Shown piece after piece: positions 9,363 to 18,708 of a stretch of 64,000 nucleotides of DNA (positions are counted from its first letter, which is position 1; each line of letters opens with the position of its first letter). Both the position numbers and the translations under genes were made by a program. The notes beneath the pieces are model-generated. The model had not been told where the DNA came from, did no database searches, and worked only from the letters and a program-made list of their open reading frames with translations. Origin of the DNA: VFKU01 sp964411925 (lineage in GTDB: Bacteria > Hydrogenedentota > Hydrogenedentia > Hydrogenedentales > GCA-2746185); NCBI GenBank assembly GCA_964411925.1, contig CAYPNI010000002.1, forward strand, positions 4,234 to 68,233, in the 5' to 3' direction.

Positions 9363-10025
9363 ATGGAGACCGCGCCCCAGGCCGCTCCGGATGCGTCCAG
9401 CGACCAGACCGCTTCCGACAAGCACGAGCTACGCCGCGAGATTCTCGATTTCATCAAGCTTGTGGTTTGGTTCTTGATCATTTTCCTCGGCTTGCGCGCG
9501 TATGTGGTGGAGGGATACGAAGTCCAGGGCGAGTCCATGGAGCCCACGCTGGATAACAACGAGCGCATCCTGGTGCTCAAACTGCCGCACCAGCTCGCGC
9601 AGTGGGGGCTGTTCGGGGGCATCAACGCGATCGAACCGGGCGATGTGGTCGTGTTTGACAGTCCGGATAACGCGGGCAAACGCTACGTGAAGCGCGTCAT
9701 CGCCGCGGGTCCGCCGTCCAAGGGGGGCACGTCGCAGGCTGCGCACGCGGCAACCGAGACCTCGCAACGGATCCAGGTCGTTTATGACCGGGGCGACGTC
9801 TACGTAAACAATCACAAGCTGGACGAGCCGTACCTGACGGAGAGCGCGCGGATCACGCCGGACCGTCAGGAGGTCGCGATCGGCGCGGGCGAATACTACG
9901 TGCTGGGCGACAACCGCGCGGTCAGCAAGGATAGCCGAAGCTTCGAGGCGGTGAACGACAACGCCATTATCGGCAAGGCCGTGTTGCGGTTCTGGCCGCC
10001 GTCGAAAATCAGCCTGATTCGATGA
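9363..10025 (+). CDS. lepB: Signal peptidase I (second copy)
   Basis: A 220-residue type I signal peptidase with membrane helix at about 32-46, catalytic Ser58 in GESMEPT, Lys110 in KRYVKRVIAAG and box E GDNRAVSKDSRSF. The loop between Ser and Lys is longer than in the copy at 191. A Shine-Dalgarno-like AGGAAGC lies about 12 nt before the ATG. The stop overlaps the ATG of the LpxH-like gene (ATGA), so the two are coupled. Confidence 0.95.
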   Translation: METAPQAAPDASSDQTASDKHELRREILDFIKLVVWFLIIFLGLRAYVVEGYEVQGESMEPTLDNNERILVLKLPHQLAQWGLFGGINAIEPGDVVVFDSPDNAGKRYVKRVIAAGPPSKGGTSQAAHAATETSQRIQVVYDRGDVYVNNHKLDEPYLTESARITPDRQEVAIGAGEYYVLGDNRAVSKDSRSFEAVNDNAIIGKAVLRFWPPSKISLIR

Positions 10026-10864
10026 AGACGCTCGTCTTCGCCGACGTCCACCTCAAGGTGGACGCCGCGAATCGTGGTACGGTTGACGAGTTCGTGGCGT
10101 TTCTGCGCGATATCGCCCCCTCCGAGTTCGATCGCATCGTCGTGGTGGGCGATCTGTTCGACTTCTGGTTCGAATACCGTCACGTCGTGTTTTCGGGTTA
10201 CTTCGATGTTCTGCGCGCGCTCGCGGACTTGCGCGACGGCGGAATCGAATGCCATCTCGTCTGCGGCAATCACGACTTTTGGGCGGGACGCTTTTTCCGC
10301 GACGAGCTGGGGTTCAAGGTGCACCCGGACGCGTACGACACGCGGATCGGCAACCGGCGCGTGCGCTTCGTCCACGGTGACGGCGTGAATCCCGCGGACA
10401 AAGCCTACGGGCGGTATAAACGCCTGATGCGTTCCTGGCTGGGCGTGAAACTCATGGCGCTGATTCATCCCGACTGGGCGATGGCGATTGCGCAGCGCGT
10501 CTCGCGCGCCAGCCGCCGCCTGCAATCTCCGCACGGGGCCCTGCGGAGCCGGGAGATCGCCGCTGTCCGGGAGTACGCGCGCGGCGTTCTCGCGGCGGGC
10601 GAAACCGATGCGGTCGTTTGCGGCCACACGCACACGTCCGCGTACGAGGAGTTCGACGCGCCCGGCGGCCGGGGCCTCTACATCAACACGGGTGGATGGG
10701 TGGACGAGCGGGTGTATTGGATTTGGGACGGCGAGACGGTCTCGCGCTATTCCGGACCCCTTGCGGAGCGTCGCCGCGCGCCGGTTTCAGGGGCCGATCA
10801 GCGGCAGGATGTGGCCCTGGGAGCGGTAGATATAGCCCGCCAGAAAGCCGACCAGGCCCAGTAG
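10022..10864 (+). CDS. lpxH: LpxH-like UDP-2,3-diacylglucosamine hydrolase (calcineurin-like metallophosphoesterase)
   Basis: Metallophosphoesterase of 280 residues with the full metal-site series: FADVHLK, VVGDLFDFW, CGNHDFW, HGDG and GHTH. The GDLFDFW and GNHD context and the length fit LpxH, which makes lipid X in the Raetz pathway at the inner membrane. Coupled to lepB by ATGA. The last 26 codons overlap the convergent PP2C gene, and the C-terminus beyond about residue 250 looks like read-through sequence with no conserved features. YbbF/LpxH-like enzymes of other specificity are possible. Confidence 0.8.
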   Translation: MKTLVFADVHLKVDAANRGTVDEFVAFLRDIAPSEFDRIVVVGDLFDFWFEYRHVVFSGYFDVLRALADLRDGGIECHLVCGNHDFWAGRFFRDELGFKVHPDAYDTRIGNRRVRFVHGDGVNPADKAYGRYKRLMRSWLGVKLMALIHPDWAMAIAQRVSRASRRLQSPHGALRSREIAAVREYARGVLAAGETDAVVCGHTHTSAYEEFDAPGGRGLYINTGGWVDERVYWIWDGETVSRYSGPLAERRRAPVSGADQRQDVALGAVDIARQKADQAQ

Positions 10865-11725
10865 CGCGCTGACGAAGAACCACATCAGTTTGAAACCGTG
10901 CTTGCGTTTGATCGCGCGCAGCCGGAAGTACAGCAGCAGGAACGGGCTCGGGCTGACGCTCACCGCGACGACCGTGATGTTGTCTTTACCCCCGTTCTCG
11001 TTCGCCATGTTGACGAGGCGATGGACGATCTCAGCCGCGCTGCCTCCGCGAATGAATTCCGTGCAGATCTCGGCGTCCTTGACCATGTTCACGAGTCCGT
11101 CCGAACACAGCAGCAACCAGTCGCCGGGGACGACGTGCCAGACGTAGCTGTCGATTTCGATCTCGGGACGCGTGCCGACGCTGCGCGTGACGACGTTCCG
11201 GCGAAAGTCGAGTTCGGCCTCGGACTTTGACATGAGGCCGGCCTTCACCTGTTCGTCCACCCAGGAGTGGTCCTCGGTGCGGCCGATGATGTCGCCGTCA
11301 CGGATGTGGTAGACGCGCGAATCGCCGACATTGCACACGTAAGCTTTTTTTGGCGACACGAGGCACGCGGCCAGCGTCGTGCCCATGGGTTTGCCGTTCG
11401 GATTGAGGTCCTGATTGGTCTTGAACACACTGGCGTTGGCCATGCGCACGTAACGCGTCATCAGATCGAGCGTGGCGCCGTCGGCGTCGCCATCCGGCCC
11501 CGGCTGCGGGGGCGGCTCCTTAAGGGAATCGCGCAGAATGGATACGGCGAGCTTGCTGGCAATCTCGCCGCCCATGTGTCCACCGAGGCCGTCGGCCACG
11601 GCCACCAGCGCACCGTCTCGAAACAGGTTCAGATTGGGGGTGTCGTCGCGGAACACACCGAACGAGTCCTCGTTCTCGCGCTTTCGACGCCCCATATCCG
11701 AGAGCGCGGCGATATCGAGACGCAT
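10787..11725 (-). CDS. PP2C-family Ser/Thr protein phosphatase with C-terminal membrane anchor
   Basis: 312 residues. PPM metal-site motifs are present in order: ENEDSF, ADGLGGHMGGE, GTTLAACLV, VGDSRVYHIRDG, TEDHSWVDEQ, LLLCSDGLVNMV and GGKDNITVV. The C-terminus has a membrane helix (about residues 280-303, WFFVSALLGLVGFLAGYIY) that tethers the phosphatase to the inner membrane facing the cytosol. Start is ATG 11725 with GGAG about 10 nt upstream. No Hanks kinase is adjacent, so its substrate is unknown. Confidence 0.9.
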   Translation of the reverse strand: MRLDIAALSDMGRRKRENEDSFGVFRDDTPNLNLFRDGALVAVADGLGGHMGGEIASKLAVSILRDSLKEPPPQPGPDGDADGATLDLMTRYVRMANASVFKTNQDLNPNGKPMGTTLAACLVSPKKAYVCNVGDSRVYHIRDGDIIGRTEDHSWVDEQVKAGLMSKSEAELDFRRNVVTRSVGTRPEIEIDSYVWHVVPGDWLLLCSDGLVNMVKDAEICTEFIRGGSAAEIVHRLVNMANENGGKDNITVVAVSVSPSPFLLLYFRLRAIKRKHGFKLMWFFVSALLGLVGFLAGYIYRSQGHILPLIGP

Positions 11726-11968
11726 CAGTTCGATTCTCCACAACGGTTGCAAAACCTACCAAAGAAAGTTCGTCATGGGCAAACCCGGGGATTGCGTTCG
11801 CCAGCGTCGTGCGGCACAGCGGATCATCGGGCGCGACGATCTGTACGGTTGACCGATTCCCGCAGCCGCGTTACAATCGCACTGAATCGGATCGCGTGGC
11901 GCGGCGGCCACGGGCACTGCGCGATCCGGACTTCATTCCGGGGGAACCGCGGGGCGGTGCGTACGTCG

Positions 11969-13615
11969 ATGCGCGAGTCGACCTTCAGTTCGTTCCTGAG
12001 CCACGACGGCAACCGGCGCGCCCACGATCTCTGCCTCGCGGTGAGCCGCGCGGAGCCCGTCAGCCCCTTGCCGCTCGTGCTGGTCGGCGAGCGCGGCAGC
12101 GGCAAGACGCACCTGCTGCGTTCCGTGGCGCACCGGCTGCGCGCAACGCTTGGCCACGCGGCCATCGTGATGCTTTCGCCGCAATCCAAGCCGGAAGAGA
12201 TGACGCGGCTCGCGAACGATCCCAAACCGATCGACATGGCGCGATACGCCGTATTGCTCATCGATGATCTGCATGGATTCACGGGCCATTTCGACACGCT
12301 CACGCGACTCATCGGCGTATTCCTCGAAAACGACCACCCGATCATCGTCGCATCCGAAGTGCACCCCGACCGGCTGGCCAGTCTGCCGCCTCCCTTGTCT
12401 CGAATCGTCCACGGGGGGCAGGTCGTGCAGGTGGACGGTGGAGAGGCACAGGCGGCCATCAAGGTGGTCGAAGCGGCCATACGGGACGAGCAGCGCGAGG
12501 CGATCGCGAAACTCACCGCGCGTGTTCGCGAGCTGGAAGCCGCGGGCCCGGAAGGCGTCGCGCTCGATTTTGAAGAAAGCGCGGCGGCGAACGAGGAGCT
12601 GCAACAACATCTCACGGAAGCGCGGGAGGAAATCGAACAACTGCGCGGCGAGCACGCACTGCTTGCGGTGGCGGCGCGCGAGGCCGTCGTCCTGCGTAAG
12701 AAACTCGACGACCTGGAACGTGAGCGTGTTGAGCGTGCGACGCAGCCCGCCGAGGATTCGTCCCCGCAGACGCAAGAACTCAAGCGCAATCTCGACGAGG
12801 CGCGCTATGACGCGCAAAAGGCGCGTGAGGAAGCACGGGGCATGCTCGAACGCGCGCAACGACTGCTCGGCGAGTTGCACATGAGTCGCGAATCCTACGA
12901 AGCGGCACAGCGCGACCGTGAACGCCAGCGCGAAGACATTCGCCGGTTTCAGGGGCTGCGGGACGACAACTCGGCGGCGGACGGTTCCGCCGCGCCCACG
13001 CAGGCAGCAGAGGCACCGCTGGCCGCCCCGGCGGAGGACCCGGCGCTGATCGCCATGCGGGAGGAGCTTCACCGGCTTCAGGAAAGCCTGGTTCGCGCGC
13101 GCGCCGAGCGAGACAATGCCAAAAGCCATCTCGCGCACATTCGCGAGGCGCTGGACACGGCACTCGCGGACCTGGACCAGCTGCGCACGGACGCCGCGCA
13201 GGACGCGGCGGCGCACGCGGCGCGCGTGACGGAACTCGAACAGGCGCTGGTCGCGCGCCAATCTGAAGTCGAGCGGTTACAGGCCATGCAGCGCGCCTTT
13301 ACGGACGAAGTGCGCGCGTTGCAGTCGCAGGTGACCGAGGGCGCGGAGGTGCTCGAGCGGCTCATGGAATTGTTTGGCGCCGGCCCGGCGCAGAGCGATG
13401 ACGCGGACGGACCGAACGAAACGGAGGAAACTTCGCCGGAGAGATTGGCGCCGCGGGCGGATTTTGGCGATGGGATTCGACTCGTATCGCGCCGCGGCGC
13501 AGCACTGCATCACATCGAGGAGCTGCGCGGTCAGTTGGCGTCGTTCTTTCCCCCAAACCTGCCGCCGCTCGAAACGGGCGACGACGAGGCGAGCGGCCGG
13601 GCGCAATCCGCCTGA
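11969..13615 (+). CDS. DnaA/Hda-type AAA+ ATPase domain fused to a long coiled coil
   Basis: 548 residues with the start at ATG 11969 (GTG 11957 is possible; the frame is open to 11267 without support). Residues about 1-175 look like the DnaA AAA+ module: Walker A GERGSGKTH, Walker B VLLIDDLHGF, sensor-like IIVASEVHPDRL and PPLSRIVHGG near the usual Arg-finger region. No DnaA domain IV (DNA-binding helix-turn-helix) follows. Instead residues about 175-480 are a Glu/Arg/Ala-rich heptad coiled coil, ending in an acidic linker and a short conserved-looking tail. The architecture suggests a structural or scaffold ATPase rather than an initiator. No close family recognised. Confidence 0.75.
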   Translation: MRESTFSSFLSHDGNRRAHDLCLAVSRAEPVSPLPLVLVGERGSGKTHLLRSVAHRLRATLGHAAIVMLSPQSKPEEMTRLANDPKPIDMARYAVLLIDDLHGFTGHFDTLTRLIGVFLENDHPIIVASEVHPDRLASLPPPLSRIVHGGQVVQVDGGEAQAAIKVVEAAIRDEQREAIAKLTARVRELEAAGPEGVALDFEESAAANEELQQHLTEAREEIEQLRGEHALLAVAAREAVVLRKKLDDLERERVERATQPAEDSSPQTQELKRNLDEARYDAQKAREEARGMLERAQRLLGELHMSRESYEAAQRDRERQREDIRRFQGLRDDNSAADGSAAPTQAAEAPLAAPAEDPALIAMREELHRLQESLVRARAERDNAKSHLAHIREALDTALADLDQLRTDAAQDAAAHAARVTELEQALVARQSEVERLQAMQRAFTDEVRALQSQVTEGAEVLERLMELFGAGPAQSDDADGPNETEETSPERLAPRADFGDGIRLVSRRGAALHHIEELRGQLASFFPPNLPPLETGDDEASGRAQSA

Positions 13616-13663
13616 AGCCGCCCGGCGCTTTATCGGCTGCACGGGTGTCCGTAGAATCACACG

Positions 13664-14740
13664 ATGTCCCAGTGGATTTGGCTCACGGTTGTGCTGCTGT
13701 CGGCCCCTCAGGGCGAGATCGGCTATCTCGTGCGACCGAACGCGGGCCCGGCGCAAATTCATGTCGTCTCGCTCTCGACTGGAGTTACCCGGACGATCGG
13801 TGTCGACGGGGCGCGGGACACTCCGAGATGGTCACCCGACGGGCTGCGCGTGGCGTACACGGTCGAGACGCCGCGCGGTACCGGCGTGTACGTGGCGGAG
13901 CTAAACGGGCCGGGCGGGCAGTACGTCGGCGGCGCGGAGGCGGACCGGCACGGACCGGTCTGGTCGTCGGACGGCTCGCGGATCGCCTATACGGTCGGAC
14001 ACGGTCTGGAGGCACAAGTCGCTGTCTTCGATTTCACGACGGCCGTGGAAACCGTGTGGGGCGGTGGTAGAACGAGCCTCACCTCGCCTGTGTGGGCGTC
14101 GAGCCGGTTGGTCCGCCTGCTGATCGATCCCGACCGAGACCTCACGCCGGCACTTCCATCGGCGATTCCGGGCGCGTGGAACGACTCGCGCGAACTCCTG
14201 ATCGCCCTCGGCTTTGCCGGTTCGCCCGGCGCGATGACGACGGATCTGCTTGTGGTATCGGAGAACGACGTGACCGAGATCCCGCTGTCCAACATGCCGT
14301 CGGATGGGGACTACGCTGAGTTTGCCCCCGCGGCGGCTGCGGACGCTCTGGCCTTCGAGTCGAACGACGGCGGCGACCGCGAAATCTTCGTGATCACGCG
14401 CCGATCGACGTTCGACCTGAGCAATCATCGCGCGGCAGATTGGCTGCCCGCGTGGGCGCCAGACGGAGGCGCAGTCGCGTTTCAGTCATTCCGGAGCGGC
14501 CGCAGTGGAATCTACCAATGCGTACCGAGACGGGCCGGGCGTGTACGGTCCATCGTGGCGGAGTCCGCGGGCGATTGTTGGGCGCCGGCGTGGTCGCCGG
14601 ACAGCCAGTGGATCGCGTATGTCGGTGATGCGGAGGGCGAGCCCGCGGTTTACGTCATTCAGCCCGACGGATCCGAGCGGCAACGAATCTCGCCACCGGG
14701 GATCTCCGCGGACGTACCCGCGTGGAGGCCTGTGCGGTAA
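13664..14740 (+). CDS. TolB-like beta-propeller (PD40/WD40-like) secreted protein
   Basis: 358 residues with a short hydrophobic N-terminus (WIWLTVVLLSAPQGEIGYL) consistent with export. Repeated blades of the form PRWSPDGLRVAYT, PVWSSDGSRIAYT, PAWAPDGGAVAFQS and PAWSPDSQWIAYV are typical PD40 repeats as in TolB. TolB itself works in outer-membrane integrity, but there is no tolA/pal here, so function is unassigned. The stop overlaps the ATG of the next gene by 1 nt (TAATG), indicating an operon. Confidence 0.8.
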   Translation: MSQWIWLTVVLLSAPQGEIGYLVRPNAGPAQIHVVSLSTGVTRTIGVDGARDTPRWSPDGLRVAYTVETPRGTGVYVAELNGPGGQYVGGAEADRHGPVWSSDGSRIAYTVGHGLEAQVAVFDFTTAVETVWGGGRTSLTSPVWASSRLVRLLIDPDRDLTPALPSAIPGAWNDSRELLIALGFAGSPGAMTTDLLVVSENDVTEIPLSNMPSDGDYAEFAPAAAADALAFESNDGGDREIFVITRRSTFDLSNHRAADWLPAWAPDGGAVAFQSFRSGRSGIYQCVPRRAGRVRSIVAESAGDCWAPAWSPDSQWIAYVGDAEGEPAVYVIQPDGSERQRISPPGISADVPAWRPVR

Positions 14741-15702
14741 TGCGCGTCTTCGCCTTTTTGTTGATCCTGGCTGCCGCTGGGGCCGCGTCCGCGCGCGACG
14801 AGACGGGCCGGCTCTCGCTCATCGTCACGCCCAACAACGCGCAGCCGGCCGTGCTCCAGCCGGGTGGCGCGATCGAGGCCCTACTGCGGGAGAATGTACC
14901 GCTGCGAATCGAGTCCGCGGAGGGAAGTGTGCCGCTGGAGTTTCTGTCCGCCCGGCCGTGGCGCGGGCGGTGGGTGATAACCTCGCGTATCCCGGCGTCG
15001 GCGCGACCGGGCGCGTACACCTTGATCGCGGAACGTGCAGAACGCTCGGACGCCGCATATCGCTCGGTGTATGTGCTGCCGGAGCGGCCCGACACGTATC
15101 GCATCGCTCACGTCAGCAATCTACGCGTGGGCGATTCGACGCGGGCGGATTCGCAACTGTTCCGGTTGACCGATGCACTCAATGACGGCGCGCCGGATTT
15201 GATTCTGATCACGGGTGATCTGACTGCCGGCGGCACGGAAGATCAATTCCGAATCGCGCTCGATGTGTTGAACGATTGCCGCGCACCGACCTTGGTTGCG
15301 CCCGGCGACGCGGACGATGCGGAGGGGCTGCTGGAGGCCTACCTCGGCGAGTTCCCGGCCGCGCTGCGGTACGGACCGGACGGCTATCTGCTCTGTCCGC
15401 CGCCGTCCCGCGTGTCGCAGGGCAACGAGGCGCGTTTGCATATTCAACGCCGCGCCATTCGTGCGGCGCGGTGGTCGGTTGGCGCTGTAGCGGCGACCTC
15501 GCGCCAGGATTTGCGGGCCGCGCTGTCGCTGCTCGTGGACGACCCGCTGGACTTTGTCTTCGAGGCCACGACGGTTGAGCGGGCAGTCCCGGCGATCGCC
15601 TGGGGCCGGACGAAGTCCTACGCGGCGGCCGGCGACCGGCAGATCACGTGGTTCACGGTGAGTCCGCCAGGCATCGTGCGCGCCGAGACCGCTACCGAGT
15701 GA
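14740..15702 (+). CDS. Exported calcineurin-like phosphoesterase-fold protein with degenerate metal site
   Basis: 320 residues with signal peptide MRVFAFLLILAAAGAASA. The middle reads YRIAHVSNLRVG ... LILITGDLTAGG ... LVAPGDADDAEG, aligning with the HxSDxH, GDxxD and GNHD motifs of metallophosphoesterases. Several metal ligands are replaced: SN for SD, no following His, PGDAD for GNHD. It may be a non-catalytic phosphoesterase-like protein. Co-transcribed with the TolB-like propeller gene (1-nt overlap) and convergent with gspF. Confidence 0.65.
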   Translation: MRVFAFLLILAAAGAASARDETGRLSLIVTPNNAQPAVLQPGGAIEALLRENVPLRIESAEGSVPLEFLSARPWRGRWVITSRIPASARPGAYTLIAERAERSDAAYRSVYVLPERPDTYRIAHVSNLRVGDSTRADSQLFRLTDALNDGAPDLILITGDLTAGGTEDQFRIALDVLNDCRAPTLVAPGDADDAEGLLEAYLGEFPAALRYGPDGYLLCPPPSRVSQGNEARLHIQRRAIRAARWSVGAVAATSRQDLRAALSLLVDDPLDFVFEATTVERAVPAIAWGRTKSYAAAGDRQITWFTVSPPGIVRAETATE

Positions 15703-15709
15703 CGCTCGC

Positions 15710-17041
15710 TCAGAGCGCGCCGGAGGAGATCGATTCGATCATCGTAATGAGCGGCAGGAACATGCCCAACACGATCGATCCGACGATGAATCCCATGATG
15801 ACAACGAACGCGGGCGTAATCGTTTCGGTCAGCCCGTCGACGGCAATCTCGATTTCCTCTTCGTAGCTCGACGCGACCTGGTCCGACACTCGCTCAAGCG
15901 AACCGGTTTCTTCGCCGGTGAGCATCATGTCGACGACGACACCGGAAAGATAGCCCTGCCGCTCCGCGTCGCGGAGCGGCCCCTCCAGACCCTCGCCGCG
16001 TTCGACGGAGTCACGCATGTCCTGGATGACGCCGACATAGGCGCGATTGGCCACGGAGTTCTTGCACAGGTCGAGCGTGGCCATCATGGAAACGCCGCTG
16101 CGGATGAGCATGGCGAACGTGCGGAGGAACTGGGACACGACGCGGCGGCGCAGGATGCTGCCGAGGACGGGAATCCTGAGTTTGACCTTGTCCGCCTGGA
16201 GCTGGCGCACGGGGCTGCGCACCCACCAGAAGTTATAGGCCAGTATGAGCAGGATTACGACGATCACGAAGGGGAACCAGTAAGCCCGGACCGCGTCGGC
16301 CGCATTCATGATGAATTGCGAGTAGGAATTCAGCTTGACGTCCATCGACTCGAAGATGTCCCGGAACGCGGGAATGACGAAGATGGACAGGATAATTACG
16401 AGGCCGACGGCCACGACGACGAGGAAGCTCGGGTAAATCAGAGCGACCTGCACGCGCTTTTCCTGACGATCGCGCTGCTCGCGAAATTCGACGATTCGGC
16501 GAAGGACGACGGGTAACGTGCCGCTGGCCTCGGCAGCCTTGATCAGGTTGACTTCGACCTGCGGGAAATAGCGCGCCTCGCGCGCGAACGCCTGCCACAG
16601 CGGGTTGCCCGCTTCGACGTATTCGGCAATACCGGCGACGAGCTGGCGGACGCCCTTCTGTTCGCTGCGGTGGGCGAGTGTCTTGAGACCCTTGAGAATG
16701 GGCGTGCCTGATTCGAGCATCATGATGAGCTGGCGCAACAGCACGGTTACGTCGCGCCGGCGCACGACACCGCGCGACAGCGCCGCCACGGGAGACGGCG
16801 AGGCGGACGCCCTGGGTATGCTACGGGTCTCACCGCCGGGCGTCCGGTCGAGTTCGAGTTCCTGCACGAGCCCGCCTGCCTCGGGCAGCGCCGCCGAGCG
16901 CGGCGTTTCTTTCTCGTGAATTGCGCGACGGCGCGACGTGACGCGGGTGGCCGATTCACTCCGCCTGGACGCGCTGGTCCGTTTCTGGCGTGCCGCGACT
17001 TTCGCCTTGGTGCTGGGCTTTTTCGGCGGGTTCGTGGGCAT
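15710..17041 (-). CDS. gspF: Type II secretion system inner-membrane protein F
   Basis: 443 residues. After a Lys/Arg/Ser-rich, poorly conserved N-terminal 80 residues come two T2SF repeats (about 90-215 and 290-415), each followed by membrane segments, the pattern of GspF/PilC platform proteins. FYQ-like conserved signals include LRQLIMMLESGTPILKGL and FLRTFAMLIRSGVSM. The start ATG 17041 has GGAGG at 17052-17056. Last gene of the minus-strand pseudopilin operon; GspF organises pseudopilus assembly with GspE, which is not in the window. Confidence 0.9.
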   Translation of the reverse strand: MPTNPPKKPSTKAKVAARQKRTSASRRSESATRVTSRRRAIHEKETPRSAALPEAGGLVQELELDRTPGGETRSIPRASASPSPVAALSRGVVRRRDVTVLLRQLIMMLESGTPILKGLKTLAHRSEQKGVRQLVAGIAEYVEAGNPLWQAFAREARYFPQVEVNLIKAAEASGTLPVVLRRIVEFREQRDRQEKRVQVALIYPSFLVVVAVGLVIILSIFVIPAFRDIFESMDVKLNSYSQFIMNAADAVRAYWFPFVIVVILLILAYNFWWVRSPVRQLQADKVKLRIPVLGSILRRRVVSQFLRTFAMLIRSGVSMMATLDLCKNSVANRAYVGVIQDMRDSVERGEGLEGPLRDAERQGYLSGVVVDMMLTGEETGSLERVSDQVASSYEEEIEIAVDGLTETITPAFVVIMGFIVGSIVLGMFLPLITMIESISSGAL

Positions 17042-17089
17042 TCTCGTCTATCCTCCGTCGCGTTCCGTTCGCGCCCGTGGGCGCCGCGT

Positions 17090-18067
17090 TCAGTTCGTAT
17101 CGTTGCTGGTATCGACTACGGCGGCACTGTCCGGAGAATCGCCCCCGGTGGCTCGCGCGTCGGCGCCGCGCAATTCGCGCCAATACCGGATCGCATATCC
17201 GTCATCGTCGCGGAACGCGATCACGGCTTCCACAGCCGCGTACACCGGCCGGTGATTGCCGCCGGGCATGTCCAGTTTCGCCGCGCTGCGCACGCGGAAA
17301 CACTTCGACTCGAACGCAACCCCCGCGGGCTTTTCCCGGGGCGCGAAGGGCGCGACGTCGAGATTGAACGTCGAGGGTTCGCGGCCGACTTTCTGCAGCA
17401 CGTCGGGCCAATCCCTGAATGGGCGTTTTGTGGCAAGATCGGCCGCTTCGTTCTGCGAGATACCAAACGCGGCCGCGAGCGCGCGCGGGCTCGCCGTGTT
17501 CAGGTTGAGGTCATCGCCTGACGGCTCACCGGTGTATACCGTGAAGTCGTTTTGCTGGAGCGATTCGAACTCTTGCGCATCAGCGATCTCGTTTACGCGC
17601 AGCGCATCAACGCTTGGCAACCGCGAGCCCTTGCCGCGCATCGAGATAAGCTTGTCCGTCGAGGCGGCGTCGAGCCCCATCGCCCGCAACAGGGGCGCGG
17701 GCGCGGTGTTCAGGTTGACGCGCGCGGATTCGTCTTCGACGGACACCGTCACGTGCTGCGGATAGGCGCCGTCTCCCGTTTGTTCGTGCCGATACGTTGA
17801 TAAAGTTATTTCGTATGACGATTGCGGCTGCGCGGATTCGTCGAGCGCAGACCGGATTTCGCCGATGGCGGCGTATACGCCGCCGGCCGCGAGATTGCGC
17901 GCGCGCGTCCGGTGAAGCTGGACACCCGCGTCGGAAAATTCGAGCCACATGTAGCCCAAGTACGCCGTGCCCAGCAGCGCGAAAATAGCGAGCAGCGCGA
18001 TCGCGGCGAAGAGCGCCATGCCGCTGCGGTCATTCGGGCGAAGGATTGTCATGCGCGAGGGTCTCAT
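17090..18067 (-). CDS. gspK: Type II secretion minor pseudopilin K
   Basis: 325 residues. A hydrophobic N-terminal helix, GMALFAAIALLAIFALLGTAYL, follows a basic leader, as in GspK, which unlike other pseudopilins lacks the Glu at position 5. The body has the GspK pattern of two NLNTA motifs (VNLNTAPAPLLRAM and LNLNTASPRALAAAF) from the helix-hairpin-helix-like insertions. GspK caps the pseudopilus tip with GspI and GspJ, whose genes are directly upstream. ATG overlaps the gspJ stop by 4 nt. Confidence 0.88.
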   Translation of the reverse strand: MRPSRMTILRPNDRSGMALFAAIALLAIFALLGTAYLGYMWLEFSDAGVQLHRTRARNLAAGGVYAAIGEIRSALDESAQPQSSYEITLSTYRHEQTGDGAYPQHVTVSVEDESARVNLNTAPAPLLRAMGLDAASTDKLISMRGKGSRLPSVDALRVNEIADAQEFESLQQNDFTVYTGEPSGDDLNLNTASPRALAAAFGISQNEAADLATKRPFRDWPDVLQKVGREPSTFNLDVAPFAPREKPAGVAFESKCFRVRSAAKLDMPGGNHRPVYAAVEAVIAFRDDDGYAIRYWRELRGADARATGGDSPDSAAVVDTSNDTN

Positions 18068-18708
18068 CGGACGTGCACCGGGACGACGATCTGGCGGGAG
18101 ACCTGGAACTGCGCCGGCCGGTCGGGGTCTTCAATCGAAAGGCTTACGCCGACCGCCGCGGGCTGCCCGGGCTGATTCCACTCATCGACCCAGACCGCAC
18201 CCGGTCCGGGCGCGAGATACTGGACTGCGAACCCCATCACACGCGCGTTCGGGATGACTTCGATCCGGTTGGTCTCGGGAAACCCGCCGCTGAGCGTACC
18301 CACGGTGCGTACCAGCACTCCGACCCCGCCGGCGCGCTCCACGTGATAGCCGACTTTAGCGGGCACCGCAAGCGGCCGATTTGGATCCATCGCCCGGATG
18401 GGCACGGCGAGTTGGTCGTCGCGATGCTGCGCCGGCGGATAGGTGCGCGAGTCCTGTACGCTGCGCGTCGCGCCTTCGATGGCGATACCGGAGACGTCGA
18501 AGGAGAGTGTATCGGCGATGTCGCGCCGGATTGACTCGAGCGCGAGATCGGCTTTTGCGTCGAGTTCGGCTACGGCTTGCCGCTCGTTCCACGCGGCGAT
18601 GACGCCGTACAAGGTTGACGTGCCGACGGCCATCACAAGCCCGATGATCGACGTCACGACGAGTAGTTCGATGAGCGTAAAACCCGCGCGCGATCGGCGT
18701 GCCGTCAT
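18064..18708 (-). CDS. gspJ: Type II secretion minor pseudopilin J
   Basis: 214 residues beginning MTARRSRAGFTLIELLVVTSIIG, a textbook prepilin peptidase site (cleavage between G and F, Glu at +5) followed by the hydrophobic helix. Start ATG 18708 has AGGAG 5 nt upstream on the coding strand and overlaps the upstream gene by 4 nt. Assignment as GspJ rests on operon order between I-like and K genes and on length; the globular part has no motif I can read. Confidence 0.78.
   Translation of the reverse strand: MTARRSRAGFTLIELLVVTSIIGLVMAVGTSTLYGVIAAWNERQAVAELDAKADLALESIRRDIADTLSFDVSGIAIEGATRSVQDSRTYPPAQHRDDQLAVPIRAMDPNRPLAVPAKVGYHVERAGGVGVLVRTVGTLSGGFPETNRIEVIPNARVMGFAVQYLAPGPGAVWVDEWNQPGQPAAVGVSLSIEDPDRPAQFQVSRQIVVPVHVR

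Noticed and set aside
11267..11968. N-terminal extension of the AAA+ protein
   Set aside because: It runs antisense through the PP2C gene and has no export or domain features.
11933..13261. 442-codon minus-strand frame under the coiled-coil gene
   Set aside because: Shadow of repeated Glu/Ala/Arg codons.
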